Notes under the pieces: generated by a model
Database searches by the model: none
Told to the model about the DNA's origin: nothing
The model's input: the letters and a program-made list of their open reading frames with translations, nothing else
Program-made: the position numbers and the translations under genes
Assembly: GCA_002841545.1 (NCBI GenBank)
Contig: PGZZ01000001.1
Location: 1 to 64,000, forward strand
Source of the DNA: Firmicutes bacterium HGW-Firmicutes-16
Lineage (GTDB): Bacteria > Bacillota > Clostridia > Oscillospirales > Oscillospiraceae
Direction of reading: 5' to 3'
Length of the DNA stretch: 64,000 bases
In this document: positions 12,409-22,025 of the stretch, piece after piece
Layout: every line of letters begins with the position of its first letter
Position numbering within the stretch: the first letter of the stretch is position 1

Positions 12409-14379
12409 TTAGTATCCGTAGTTGTTCTTGTCATCGCTCTTCGATGCCTGCGCATCGGATTTGAATGACGGGTCGTCGGACTTCACTTCTTCAATCTTAA
12501 GCTCGTCAATCGGCTTATTCTCCTTCTCGGGAACGTAGCCGTGCTCGCAGAGGAACGCAAAATCGCTTCCATCCATGGATTCGTTAACAAGCAGATATTC
12601 AGCGACCTTAACAAGCAGATCCTGGTGCTCAGTTAGAACTTCTTCACACTTTTTGCCCGCCTCATCAAAGATGCGCTTGACTTCCTCATCAATGAGTGCC
12701 GCCGTTTCCTCGGAATAGCTCTTTGTTGTGCCGAAATCACGTCCGATAAAGATGCTGTGTCCTGCGTCCTCAAAGGAAATGGGTCCCAACTTATCGGAAA
12801 AGCCGTAAACCGTGACCATCGCTCTTGCGATTCTCGTTGCGTTTTGAATGTCACTTGAAGCACCTGTAGAAATATCGTCCAGCATGAGCTTCTCGGCAAT
12901 TCTTCCTCCAAGAGATGAAATAATATTTGCGAACATTTCGCTGCGGGACTGATAGTTTTCGGTGTCCTCATCAGGACGATAGACCGTCATACCGCCCGTT
13001 GGTCCGCGGGGAATAATTGTAATATACTGAACGGGATTCTTCTTTTCCAAGAAGTGAGAGGTAACTGCATGCCCCGCCTCGTGATAAGCGGTGAGTTTTT
13101 TGGCCTTATCGGACATTATTCTACTCTTCTTTTCAGGGCCGGCCATAACCTTCAAAATTGATTCTTCAATTTCCGGTTGGGTTATAAAGCGCTTGCCACG
13201 CCTTACAGCGAGGATTGCGGCTTCGTTCAGAAGGTTTTCAAGGTCAGCACCCGAGAAGCCGGGGGTTCCTCTGGCAATACTGTTAAGGTCGACGTTGTCG
13301 CCAAGAGGCTTACCCCTTGAGTGAACCTTCAAAATGGCCTCACGTCCGCGCTTATCGGGCAGACCGACATAGACCGTACGATCAAAACGACCCGGACGCA
13401 GGAGCGCACTGTCCAGAATATCTGAGCGGTTCGTCGCCGCCATGACTATAACTCCGTCGTTGTTGCCGAAGCCGTCCATCTCGACGAGAAGCTGGTTTAA
13501 GGTTTGCTCACGCTCGTCGTGACCGCCGCCGAGACCGGAGCCTCTTTGCCGTCCGACAGCGTCGATTTCGTCTATGAATATGATTGCCGGAGCAATCTTC
13601 TTAGCCTGTTCAAAGAGGTCACGCACACGGGACGCGCCGACGCCGACATAAAGCTCGACAAAATCGGAACCCGAGATTGAAAGAAACTGCACTCCAGCCT
13701 CGCCCGCTACCGCTTTTGCAATAAGGGTTTTTCCGGTTCCCGGAGGGCCTACGAGCAGCACGCCCTTAGGTATCCTTGCGCCCATCGCGGTATAGGAGGC
13801 GGGGTTGCGCAGGAAACCGACGATTTCCTGGAGCTCTTCCTTTTCCTCTTCGGCACCGGCAACATCATCAAAAGTGATTTTTTTCTTTTCGTCCTGACCG
13901 AGCCTCGTTCTGGCTCTGCCGAATTTCATTGCGCCGCCGGCTCCGCCGTTTTTCGCGGCAGTCTTCATCATTGCGTACCAGAAAATACCGAAAATCAAAA
14001 GCAGTACAAGATAAGGAATGAACTGAACCCACAATGATGTCGGCGGATTCGGGCTATATTCATACTCCTTCAGAACACCTTTATCTTTCTGTTCCTGAAT
14101 CAAGTCTCCCATCTGTTCGTAGAAATATTCGACAGACCCGAGCTCCGATGTTACCGTATCGTTGTCATTATAGGGTTCGCGGAGCAAAAGAGTTATATCA
14201 TTGCCGATAGTTGAAAAAGACTCGACTTGCTCTTTCTGAAAGAGTTCGACCACTTCGGAGTACTTGACACTACCCGAAGTATCCGTCTGTGAGGTCATTG
14301 ACCAGACGGTTGCCATCAAAATCACGACGATCAGTGCGTAAAAACCTATATCTCTGGCTTGGTTTCGGTTTTTCTTCAA
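12409..14379 (-). CDS. ftsH: ATP-dependent zinc metalloprotease FtsH
   Basis: This membrane-bound AAA+ protease degrades misfolded and regulatory proteins. The 656 residues show two membrane segments (about 12-29 and 119-138) flanking an extracytoplasmic domain. They also show Walker A GPPGTGKT (211-218), Walker B IIFIDEID (266-273), the arginine-finger region RPGRFDR (328-334) and the zinc site HEAGH (433-437). The C-terminal tail is acidic and rich in Lys/Ser/Asp. The start is TTG at 14379 with AAGGAAG 10 bases upstream. The order hpt-ftsH after tilS is the conserved Firmicutes arrangement. Confidence 0.97.
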   Translation of the reverse strand: MKKNRNQARDIGFYALIVVILMATVWSMTSQTDTSGSVKYSEVVELFQKEQVESFSTIGNDITLLLREPYNDNDTVTSELGSVEYFYEQMGDLIQEQKDKGVLKEYEYSPNPPTSLWVQFIPYLVLLLIFGIFWYAMMKTAAKNGGAGGAMKFGRARTRLGQDEKKKITFDDVAGAEEEKEELQEIVGFLRNPASYTAMGARIPKGVLLVGPPGTGKTLIAKAVAGEAGVQFLSISGSDFVELYVGVGASRVRDLFEQAKKIAPAIIFIDEIDAVGRQRGSGLGGGHDEREQTLNQLLVEMDGFGNNDGVIVMAATNRSDILDSALLRPGRFDRTVYVGLPDKRGREAILKVHSRGKPLGDNVDLNSIARGTPGFSGADLENLLNEAAILAVRRGKRFITQPEIEESILKVMAGPEKKSRIMSDKAKKLTAYHEAGHAVTSHFLEKKNPVQYITIIPRGPTGGMTVYRPDEDTENYQSRSEMFANIISSLGGRIAEKLMLDDISTGASSDIQNATRIARAMVTVYGFSDKLGPISFEDAGHSIFIGRDFGTTKSYSEETAALIDEEVKRIFDEAGKKCEEVLTEHQDLLVKVAEYLLVNESMDGSDFAFLCEHGYVPEKENKPIDELKIEEVKSDDPSFKSDAQASKSDDKNNYGY

Positions 14380-14439
14380 GCGAAAATCACTTCCTTTGCG
14401 TTAAATGCAGTATATTCGTTAAGTCCCCTAAGACAAACT

Positions 14440-14988
14440 TTATTCCTCGCAGTCTGAATATATTTCAGGCTTGAGGACTCCCACGAAGGGAAGATTGCGG
14501 TATTTCTCCGCAAAATCGAGACCATAGCCGACGACAAATTCATCGGGAACTTCAAAGCCCACGTAATCAGCCTTAATCGGCGCTTTGCGTCTGGCAGGTT
14601 TATCCAGAAGCGTGACAAGTGTGATGGACTCAGGCTTGCGGTTCTGGAGATAGCCGCAGAGATAGGTGAGCGTCACTCCGCTGTCGAGGATGTCCTCAAC
14701 GATAATTACATGGCGACCTGCTATGTCCTCATTTAAGTCCTTGTTAATCTTGACAGCGCCCGAGGTCGTTGTCCCATTGCCGTAGGACGAGACTGCCATA
14801 AAGTCCATGGAACACTTCAGGCTCACGTTTCGGATAAGATCAGCCATAAAAATAAAGCTACCCTTTAAAACGCCGATAAAGAGAGGCTCGCTGCCTTCAA
14901 ATTTATCTGAAAGCTCCCGTCCGAGTTCCTTAACACGTCTTTCGATCTGCTCCTCGGTAATAAGGACCTTCATAATATCGTTTGTCAT
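14440..14988 (-). CDS. hpt: Hypoxanthine phosphoribosyltransferase
   Basis: The enzyme salvages hypoxanthine and guanine with PRPP to form IMP and GMP. The 182-residue protein shows the PRPP-binding loop VIIVEDILDSGVTL at about 94-107 and the family's C-terminal base-binding segment (KADYVGFEVPDEFVVGYGLD). The ATG at 14988 follows GGGGAG; a second in-frame Met six codons in is a possible start. It lies between tilS and ftsH, as in many Firmicutes. Confidence 0.95.
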   Translation of the reverse strand: MTNDIMKVLITEEQIERRVKELGRELSDKFEGSEPLFIGVLKGSFIFMADLIRNVSLKCSMDFMAVSSYGNGTTTSGAVKINKDLNEDIAGRHVIIVEDILDSGVTLTYLCGYLQNRKPESITLVTLLDKPARRKAPIKADYVGFEVPDEFVVGYGLDFAEKYRNLPFVGVLKPEIYSDCEE

Positions 14989-15036
14989 CCCAATAATTCT
15001 CCCCGAAAATCAAAATTAAATAATGTTGACGTTCAT

Positions 15037-16368
15037 TTATTTCTTGTTTATATCTTTTAGCGTAATTTTTATAATATCATCGCCGTTTTCCGGCTTACAA
15101 CGCTCTGCAATTCCGAACCCGCAGACGGCAATAACGCCCTCTTCGTCATATATAACGGGTATAAGCGTTTTGCCCTCTCCGTTTAACTTTGCCTCGGAGA
15201 AAAGCTTTTTGAGTGTTTTAGTGCAATTTCTTCCCACCAGACGGACCTTTTCGCCCTCAGAACGGGACTTGACAAACATCTTACCATAGATGCTATCATT
15301 TTTAAAGAAGAAAATGTTAAATGAATTATGAATTTCCTTACAGTTTTTGATGAATTCGCAGGTAATTTCGAGTCCTGCCTCGGGAAGCACCGTAACCGTG
15401 TCGGGTTTGAGCTCGCGCTTTTCAATTGCGCCTAACTCCTGCGCCCCGAAAACAAGCCTTTCATAGTCGCGTGCAACCCGTAGACCGGGAATATCGGCGT
15501 AAGCGTGCTTTTCCTCGCCGGATGCAAGGCTTCGTACAGCGTCAATATGCTTTTCGGAAAGTCCGCAGGGTACGATGAGCTGCAGTACTCTTGCCGAAAT
15601 GGGTTTCGGCAGCACGGAAAATTCCAAAATCGGCAGGCTGCCGTCGGTATAATGCTTGTGTACAAAGTCCTGAGCAAGTGATGAGAGATATTCCTCGTCC
15701 CCCCGAAGCAGTTCAAGGCAACGGATGAGGTTGTCGTCAAAGCCCGAGTTTAGAGTCCTAAGCTCGGGAACTACCCTGTGCCGGAGCCTGTTACGGGTAT
15801 ATTCGTCCTTTCCGTTCGATGAATCCTCAACATGGGGAATACTCTTTTCCTCGAGGTAGCTGAGTATCTCCTCGCCCGTTGTTTGAAGCAGCGGGCGAAT
15901 GATTTTCCCGCGCACGGGCGGAATGCCGCAGAGACCTTTCAGTCCGCTGCCGCGCATGAGGTTCAAAATGAGCGTTTCCGCATTATCATCTGCCGTGTGC
16001 GCTGTCGCAATACGTAAAGCTCCAATCTCATCGGCCGTTTTTTCGAGAAAAGCATAGCGCAGTTTCCTCGCAGCCTCCTCGATTCCGAGTCCGTTATCGT
16101 TGGCGTAGGCCGAAACATCAGCCGAGCCCACATAGCAGGGGATGACCCTCTCCCTGCAGTAGTTTTCGACGAAAACTCTGTCCCGGTCGGATTCTTCTCC
16201 GCGCAGTCGGTGATCGAAGTGCGCGCAACAAAGCTCAAACCCGTAAACCGGTGCAAGTTCTCGGAGCTTTTCGAGTAGACACATGGAGTCCTTGCCGCCT
16301 GAAACGGCGCAGAGCACAATGCCGCCTTTGGGAAGCATATTGTATTTATCGCTAAAATCAATAATCAT
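15037..16368 (-). CDS. tilS: tRNA(Ile)-lysidine synthetase
   Basis: TilS converts the wobble C of the CAU anticodon of tRNA-Ile2 to lysidine, so that AUA is read as Ile. The 443-residue protein has the PP-loop SGGKDS at 23-28, an N-type ATP pyrophosphatase domain (FDHRLRGEESDRDR) and a C-terminal TilS domain (VRLVGRNCTKTLKKLFSEAK). The start is uncertain: the ATG at 16368 overlaps the dnaB stop by 11 bases, and an in-frame ATG at 16398 would add ten residues deep inside dnaB. Neither has a strong ribosome site, so translational coupling to dnaB is likely. Confidence 0.92.
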   Translation of the reverse strand: MIIDFSDKYNMLPKGGIVLCAVSGGKDSMCLLEKLRELAPVYGFELCCAHFDHRLRGEESDRDRVFVENYCRERVIPCYVGSADVSAYANDNGLGIEEAARKLRYAFLEKTADEIGALRIATAHTADDNAETLILNLMRGSGLKGLCGIPPVRGKIIRPLLQTTGEEILSYLEEKSIPHVEDSSNGKDEYTRNRLRHRVVPELRTLNSGFDDNLIRCLELLRGDEEYLSSLAQDFVHKHYTDGSLPILEFSVLPKPISARVLQLIVPCGLSEKHIDAVRSLASGEEKHAYADIPGLRVARDYERLVFGAQELGAIEKRELKPDTVTVLPEAGLEITCEFIKNCKEIHNSFNIFFFKNDSIYGKMFVKSRSEGEKVRLVGRNCTKTLKKLFSEAKLNGEGKTLIPVIYDEEGVIAVCGFGIAERCKPENGDDIIKITLKDINKK

Positions 16369-17707
16369 CGTCGTCGTGGTGTCTTTCGGCGGAAACATAA
16401 CTAGTATATTCGGGCAGCCACATCAGCGGAACCGTTTTCAGCTCACCGTGGCGGTTTTTAAGAATAATTGCTTCTGCCTCGTTTGGCGTTGCGCACTCTC
16501 TGTCATAATAGCCCTCTCTGAAAAGACCGATAACAATGTCGGCATCCTGCTCGATTGCACCCGATTCGCGCAAATCAGAAAGAAGGGGCCGCTTGTCTGA
16601 TCTGCCTTCGTTTGCGCGGGAAAGCTGGGATAGGCATATGACTGGCACATTCAGCTCCTTTGCCATGATCTTGAGCATACGGCTCATATCCGAAACTGCC
16701 TGTTGGCGGTTCTCCCCTGAGTAGCTGCGACCGTTCCCCGCCGACTGCATGAGCTGCAAATAGTCGATTACGACGAGACCCAGATTATCGAGCCTGCGGC
16801 ATTGGGAATTCATGTCCGCAACGGAGAGCGACGGGTTATCGTCAATGAGTATCTCCGTTTCGCTGATTGTTGAGGCGGCTGTTCCAATTCTCTGCCAATC
16901 CGCAGGACTGAGCCTGCCCGTCAGAAGCTTTTGAGCATCGATAAGTCCTTCTCCCGCGAGAAGGCGTGTGCCAAGCTGTTCGCGCGACATTTCAAGAGAA
17001 AAGATCGCAACGGTCTTTTTTGAGACCTTCGCAGCGTGCATGGCGATATTAAGCGCAATACTCGTCTTACCCATACCCGGTCTTGACGCTATAAGGACAA
17101 GGTCACCTTTGTTGAGTCCTAAAATGGCGCTGTCCAAATCGTGCAATCCGGTCGGAATACCGGGCATTGCAACGCCTGATGCTGCCATTTCGGATATCTG
17201 ATTATAGACGTCCTGAATGACGTTCGCGACCTTTATAAGTCCGCCTATCGTGCGTCCCTGGCGGAGCGCATAAATCTTCCGTTCCGAGGCTTCAAGCATC
17301 GTGTCCGCCTCACCGGAGCCTTCGCGTACCATCGTTGTGATTTCGCCGCCGACCTTAAGTAATGCGCGGAGCAGCGACTGCTCACGCAGAATGTCAACGT
17401 ATTTCATAACATTCGCGGCGGTCGGCGTAACCTGCATTAGTTCAAGCAGATAGCTCTGAGAATTATCCTTCAGACAGCCGCGGATGCGCATTTGATCCAG
17501 CGTAGTGACCGGATCGACTGTACGCCCGTAAATGTACATGTTGCTGATTGTATCGAACACGTCGCGATTCGTTTGCAGATAAAAATCATCCGATCTCGCC
17601 TTTTGGAGAACGTCGGGGATACAGGCCGGGTCAATTAGCAGTGAGCCGATGACCGCCTGCTCCGCTTCTGCTGAGTGCGGCACTCTAAGTTCGAAAAGTT
17701 CGTCCAT
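16358..17707 (-). CDS. dnaB: Replicative DNA helicase DnaB
   Basis: This hexameric helicase unwinds the replication fork. The 449 residues comprise the N-terminal DnaB domain (about 8-110), a linker and the RecA-like C-terminal domain. Walker A is SRPGMGKTS at 208-216 and the Walker B region is LGLVVIDYLQLM. The C-terminus ends in an Asp-rich tail (HHDDDDY) that overlaps the tilS start. The ATG at 17707 follows AAGGA. It lies 20 bases downstream of rplI. No origin-like sequence is seen nearby. Confidence 0.97.
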   Translation of the reverse strand: MDELFELRVPHSAEAEQAVIGSLLIDPACIPDVLQKARSDDFYLQTNRDVFDTISNMYIYGRTVDPVTTLDQMRIRGCLKDNSQSYLLELMQVTPTAANVMKYVDILREQSLLRALLKVGGEITTMVREGSGEADTMLEASERKIYALRQGRTIGGLIKVANVIQDVYNQISEMAASGVAMPGIPTGLHDLDSAILGLNKGDLVLIASRPGMGKTSIALNIAMHAAKVSKKTVAIFSLEMSREQLGTRLLAGEGLIDAQKLLTGRLSPADWQRIGTAASTISETEILIDDNPSLSVADMNSQCRRLDNLGLVVIDYLQLMQSAGNGRSYSGENRQQAVSDMSRMLKIMAKELNVPVICLSQLSRANEGRSDKRPLLSDLRESGAIEQDADIVIGLFREGYYDRECATPNEAEAIILKNRHGELKTVPLMWLPEYTSYVSAERHHDDDDY

Positions 17708-17726
17708 AGAATATTCCTTATCAGAA

Positions 17727-18176
17727 TTATTTTTCTTCTGTCACAATCAAGTTAATGGTGCCGCTCGTCTCATGACCCAGCTTGCACTTTACGGAATACG
17801 TACCGTAATTCTTGATAGGGTCGCTCTGAACGATGTCTTTTTTATCAATTGTTATGTTGAACTGCTTGAGGAGCGCCTCGCTGATTTCCTTGGATGTAAC
17901 CGAGCCGAAGAGCTTTCCGCCCGCGCCCGCCTTTGCTGGAACCTTCACAATAAGGCTCTCAAGCTTCTTCGCATTTTCCTCGGCAAGGGCCTTTTCTTTG
18001 GCCGCATGGGCGATCTTAGCTTTTTCCTTGAGCTTGATAGCATTAAGGGTGTCGCTCGTCGCCTCCATAACCAGCTTCCTTGGGATTAGATAGTTCCTCG
18101 CGTAGCCGTCCGAAACCTCCTTGAGCTCGTCTTTTTTGCCCTGCCCTCTTACGTCTGATAGAAAAATTACTTTCAT
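17727..18176 (-). CDS. rplI: 50S ribosomal protein L9
   Basis: L9 is a two-domain protein that reaches out from the L1 side of the large subunit. The 149-residue product starts with the typical N-terminal fold (MKVIFLSDVRGQGKKDELKEV), continues as a long charged helix (about 45-75) and ends in the RNA-binding C-terminal domain (GKLFGSVTSKEI). It sits between gdpP and dnaB in the conserved Firmicutes order. Confidence 0.97.
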   Translation of the reverse strand: MKVIFLSDVRGQGKKDELKEVSDGYARNYLIPRKLVMEATSDTLNAIKLKEKAKIAHAAKEKALAEENAKKLESLIVKVPAKAGAGGKLFGSVTSKEISEALLKQFNITIDKKDIVQSDPIKNYGTYSVKCKLGHETSGTINLIVTEEK

Positions 18177-18218
18177 GTATTTATCCTCGCTTTTCGTTTT
18201 AAATATCGGTTTGCCGTA

Positions 18219-20207
18219 TCATTCCTTGAAATATTTATCAATTGCCTCAAAAAGCCTTTCAACGCCCTCACGCAGTGAAACACCCTCAAGCTGGACGCCG
18301 GCAGCAGATCTGTTGCCGCCTCCGCCGAGCTCTTCGAGAAGAAGCTGGACGTTTACTTCGCCAATCGACCTCGCGGAGATTATCACTCCGCCGCTTTCGG
18401 TGGGATATAAAACGATTGAAGCCTGTATGCCGACTATATTCAGCATTTCGTCCGCCGCCTGCGCCGCAACTATCCTGTCCTGCGGCTCCTCAATGACCGC
18501 TATCGCGATGTTGTCACGGTAGCGCTTGACCTGCTGGAGTATTTTATAGCGGGCAACCGTGTCGTCCATATCGTTTTGAAGAATCTTTTTAACGGCGATT
18601 GTGTCCGCACCTGCACGATTAAGGAAAGCCGCAGCGTCAAAGGTTCTCTCACCTGTACGTATGGTAAAGTTCTTGGTGTCCATGACGACACCCGCGAGCA
18701 TTGCGTCCGCCTCGATCTTGAGGATATCAGCCTGCTCTACGAGCTCCTGCACGAGTTCACAGACAAGCTCACAGACCGAGGAGGCATACGGTTCGAGGAA
18801 GGTCAGCGCCGCGTTCTGGATATAGCTTGCCGCACGCCTGTGGTGGTCGATAACCGCTACCCTGTTGAAGCTCATTAAAAGGCTCTGATCCTCCACCTGT
18901 TCCGGACGATTCGTGTCAACAACTATGAGAAGAGTATTTCTGTCCGCTTTCATCATAGCTTCCTGCGGGCTTATAATTATGTCTTTGTATTCGCTTGCGG
19001 AACGGAGCTTTTCCAAAAGACTTTCGGCCGCCGAGTTCGTTTCGTCAATTACTATATAAGTCTTACAGCTCAGTTTTCTGCCGATGCAGCAAAGTCCGGC
19101 AGCGGCGCCCACGCTATCCATGTCCCCGAACTTGTGCCCCATTACAAGAATCTGTCCCGAGGATTTAATAAGCTCTGAAAGCGCGCTTGCCATTACGCGA
19201 GATTTGACCTTCGTACGCGTCTCGATCTCCGCGCCGCGTCCGCCGAAAAACTCGAAGTTGAAGCGGCTCTTGATGACCGTCTGGTCGCCGCCTCTCGAAA
19301 GCGCCATTTCGGTACTCAAAACGGCGAAATTGAAGTCCTCCTCGAAAGAGCCGCCGTCGCGTCCGATGCCGATGCTGACAGATGCGTGTATACCGCTTGG
19401 ATTAACGACCTCATGTACACTGTCCATAAGTGAGAACTTTTCTTCAACGAGCTTTTTATAATGGCGCTCCTCAAAAATCAGCAGATATCTGTCCTTGTCA
19501 TAGTGGCAGACGATACCGCCTATCTCTGAGCCCCAGTTCTCGACTTTTTCGGAAATTGCGTTCTGAAGGCGGGTTTTCACTCTTTCGGGCTGATTTTTCG
19601 ATATTTCATCCAGATTATCAAATAGTATTATCGCGACTATCGGACGCGAATTATCATATTCGTCCTTGGTCTGCTCATATTCCGTAACATCGAGCCAATA
19701 ACTTATGCCCATAAAGTCTCTGCTCGTATCGGTTTCACCTCGGACGATGTTTCCGTAAACCCTGTACCGTTTGCCGCTGACCTCGATGAGCTCCGGATAC
19801 TGGAGCTTACCCTCAGTCAGCCACTTAGACTTGAAACCGGGTGCAAGATCACTCAAACGGGTATCAAAATGGAGCTTCTTTTTTGTAAAAATGTCGGAGA
19901 AGAAGCTATTGCCCCAAACGATTGCCGTATTATCGAGTCGAAACGCCACCATCGGCAGCGGGAAATTGACGAGATTGTCGCTCTTAACCGCCTCGACATT
20001 AGCGGTCACGGATTCGATATAAGCCTGAAAGTCCTTTCGTCTACGACGGCTTATAATTACAGAGTAGATGAAAAGCAATGCAACGACAGCAATTTCGGCA
20101 TAAGCGAGCTTCATGTTGAAAACGAACGCGATTCCGGCAAAGACCACCAAAAAGAAAAAGTATAGTCTTGTCCCAGGCTCGAGCAGCCTTTTGAGAGTTT
20201 TGTTCAT
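18219..20207 (-). CDS. gdpP: Cyclic-di-AMP phosphodiesterase GdpP
   Basis: GdpP hydrolyses c-di-AMP, the second messenger for potassium and wall homeostasis in Firmicutes. The 662 residues contain two membrane helices (about 13-52) and a PAS-like sensor (about 80-175). A degenerate GGDEF domain (about 185-315) ends in RGGDQ. The DHH-DHHA1 phosphodiesterase has GHKFGDMDSVG at 357-367, VVDTNRP at 429-435 and DHH at 454-456. The C-terminal DHHA1 region carries a glycine-rich motif (ELGGGGNRSAAG). The ATG at 20207 has AAAGGA about 12 bases upstream. It is the first gene of the gdpP-rplI-dnaB chain. Confidence 0.95.
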   Translation of the reverse strand: MNKTLKRLLEPGTRLYFFFLVVFAGIAFVFNMKLAYAEIAVVALLFIYSVIISRRRRKDFQAYIESVTANVEAVKSDNLVNFPLPMVAFRLDNTAIVWGNSFFSDIFTKKKLHFDTRLSDLAPGFKSKWLTEGKLQYPELIEVSGKRYRVYGNIVRGETDTSRDFMGISYWLDVTEYEQTKDEYDNSRPIVAIILFDNLDEISKNQPERVKTRLQNAISEKVENWGSEIGGIVCHYDKDRYLLIFEERHYKKLVEEKFSLMDSVHEVVNPSGIHASVSIGIGRDGGSFEEDFNFAVLSTEMALSRGGDQTVIKSRFNFEFFGGRGAEIETRTKVKSRVMASALSELIKSSGQILVMGHKFGDMDSVGAAAGLCCIGRKLSCKTYIVIDETNSAAESLLEKLRSASEYKDIIISPQEAMMKADRNTLLIVVDTNRPEQVEDQSLLMSFNRVAVIDHHRRAASYIQNAALTFLEPYASSVCELVCELVQELVEQADILKIEADAMLAGVVMDTKNFTIRTGERTFDAAAFLNRAGADTIAVKKILQNDMDDTVARYKILQQVKRYRDNIAIAVIEEPQDRIVAAQAADEMLNIVGIQASIVLYPTESGGVIISARSIGEVNVQLLLEELGGGGNRSAAGVQLEGVSLREGVERLFEAIDKYFKE

Positions 20208-20290
20208 TGCGAAGTCAGTCCTTTCAACAAACGGAAACCCTCTCCGTTTGGTTCATGCGGTGTGGATACAATATCTGCGGTAGATTAGTT

Positions 20291-20319
20291 ATTATATCAA
20301 TGTTTTTTCTTTCCTGCAA
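20291..20319 (-). promoter_or_regulatory. Promoter of the gdpP-rplI-dnaB operon
   Basis: The minus strand reads TTGCAG (20314-20319), a 17-base spacer and TATAAT (20291-20296), about 85 bases before gdpP. The rest of the 20208-20495 interval shows no gene. Confidence 0.7.
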
Positions 20320-20495
20320 TACTAATCGGTCTGTTGCGCAAATACTTATTACAATAGTATCCATTTCAAGCCACGGTAAACTTCAAAACGTATATGCCAT
20401 TTTTTCCAAGGTTATTTTCGCCTTTCGCGGGAAATACTTTTAGGCGAGGTGAGTTAACCCGACGCGCCTCACTTTCAGCAAAAGGGAGTGACGTT

Positions 20496-21830
20496 TTGAA
20501 AGCGATTATAATGGCGGGCGGCAAGGGAACGAGGCTTCGTCCGATATGTGACCTGATGCCAAAGCCGATGACGGAGCTTCTCGGAAAACCGCTTATGGAG
20601 CACCTAACGGAGCTTTTGAAATTGAACGGATTTCAAGAGCTGTGCGTGACGCTGGGACATAAGCCCGAATGCATTACCCGTTACTTCGGCGATGGCAGCC
20701 GCTTCGGTGTTTCCATGCAGTACAAGGTTGAGAAAAAGCCTCTCGGAACAGCTGGTGGCGTCCGTGCATGCAAAGAATTTGTCGGAGATGCGGATTTTTT
20801 GGTTATCAGCGGTGATGCAGCCTGTGATTTCGACCTAAGTTTTTTAGCGGAAGAGCATAAAAGGAACGGCGCCCTTGTTACGATGGCACTTTATCCTCAT
20901 TCCGAACCCCTGCCATACGGAACTGTACTAACGGACAGAAACGGAAGAGTTATCAGCTTCATAGAAAAGCCGTGTTGGGAGAGAGTAGTCACGGATCTTG
21001 TCAACACGGGGATATATATGATTTCTCCAAAAGTCCTCGACCTTATCCTTCCTGATGCGCCCTTTGATTTTGCGCGCGACCTGTTCCCCCTTATGGCAAA
21101 AAAGGGACTTGAAATTATCGGCATTCCGATGCAGGGCTACTGGTGCGACATCGGCAACAGCAAGAGCTATCTGCGCTGCTGCCTTGACGCTCTGGAAGGA
21201 AAGCTAAAAATAAGCCCCGCTCAGCAAAATTCCCTGTCTCCCGGAGTTTATGCCCCTCGCGGGCTTCCAACGTCCGCACGGCTCATACCGCCCTGCATTG
21301 TTTGCGACGGCGCACTTGTCGGGCACGACGCCGTAATCGGAAAAAGCATAATTCATTCCGGCAGCCGCGTCGGAGCTTATTCACGAGTCGTCAATTCCGT
21401 AATTGACGGCGGCAACATCGGCGAAGCCTGCGTCATAAGCGGCTCTGTCGTTTGCCGAGGAGCAGTGCTGTATCCCGATACAGTAACAGCTTCAGGCGAC
21501 GTAATTGCCGCGGGCTGCACAGGTTCGCCTCCAGCGCCCGAATCCAAGCTCAGCGCGAGAAGGGGAGCCACCGGACTCTGCCGTGAGATTTCCTGCGAAA
21601 ACAGGGCGAGACTCATGCGCGAAATGTCTTGCGTCCTTTGGGAGGCAGGCGCCGATTTTACGGATGGAATAACGCTTGTAGACGGCAGATGCAAGGTGCG
21701 CATCTCGCCGCTCGCGGAAGAATCCTCGATCTCCGTTGAAGCAATCGGTGGCAGGGAGAATGAGCGGCTGCAAATATGCAAAAAATACAGTGAACTTGCC
21801 GAAAAATTTGGTGGTAAGTCGATATTATAA
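20496..21830 (+). CDS. Sugar-phosphate nucleotidyltransferase with left-handed helix and reduced mutase-like tail
   Basis: The N-terminal domain (about 1-235) is a nucleotidyltransferase with the GGKGTRLRP signature at 8-16, KPMTELLGKP and DIGNSKSYL, as in mannose-1-phosphate guanylyl or glucose-1-phosphate transferases. Hexapeptide repeats forming a left-handed helix follow at about 245-345 (VIGKSIIHSGSRVG). The last 80 residues resemble the two ends of a phosphomannomutase module: RRGATGLCREISCE looks like its start and LVDGRCKVRISPLAEESSISVEA like its final domain, with the middle missing. Full fusions in other bacteria have about 800 residues; this one has 444. The TTG start follows AAAGGGAG by 7 bases. 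The sugar substrate is not known. Confidence 0.82.
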   Translation: MKAIIMAGGKGTRLRPICDLMPKPMTELLGKPLMEHLTELLKLNGFQELCVTLGHKPECITRYFGDGSRFGVSMQYKVEKKPLGTAGGVRACKEFVGDADFLVISGDAACDFDLSFLAEEHKRNGALVTMALYPHSEPLPYGTVLTDRNGRVISFIEKPCWERVVTDLVNTGIYMISPKVLDLILPDAPFDFARDLFPLMAKKGLEIIGIPMQGYWCDIGNSKSYLRCCLDALEGKLKISPAQQNSLSPGVYAPRGLPTSARLIPPCIVCDGALVGHDAVIGKSIIHSGSRVGAYSRVVNSVIDGGNIGEACVISGSVVCRGAVLYPDTVTASGDVIAAGCTGSPPAPESKLSARRGATGLCREISCENRARLMREMSCVLWEAGADFTDGITLVDGRCKVRISPLAEESSISVEAIGGRENERLQICKKYSELAEKFGGKSIL

Positions 21831-21943
21831 AGAATTAAGCGAATAATTATGCGCTTGTCTTTGAAATAATATTGCAAATAATGCATATTTATATCATTAT
21901 TTTTGAGTATTATGCAGATATTATTTAATAATTAAAAAAACTC

Positions 21944-21972
21944 TTGAATAATCATTCACTTTGTACTATAAT
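21944..21972 (+). promoter_or_regulatory. Promoter of the amino-acid ABC transporter
   Basis: TTGAAT (21944-21949), a 17-base spacer and TATAAT (21967-21972) lie 54 bases before the binding-protein gene. The leader is too short for a riboswitch. Confidence 0.8.
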
Positions 21973-22025
21973 TATATTCACGGAAAACAAACCGAATAAT
22001 TATTTATTTTATGGGGTGAATTTGA

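Noticed and set aside
20208-20495. Replication origin near dnaB and gdpP
   Set aside because: I saw no cluster of DnaA boxes; TTATNCACA-like words are absent from the interval.
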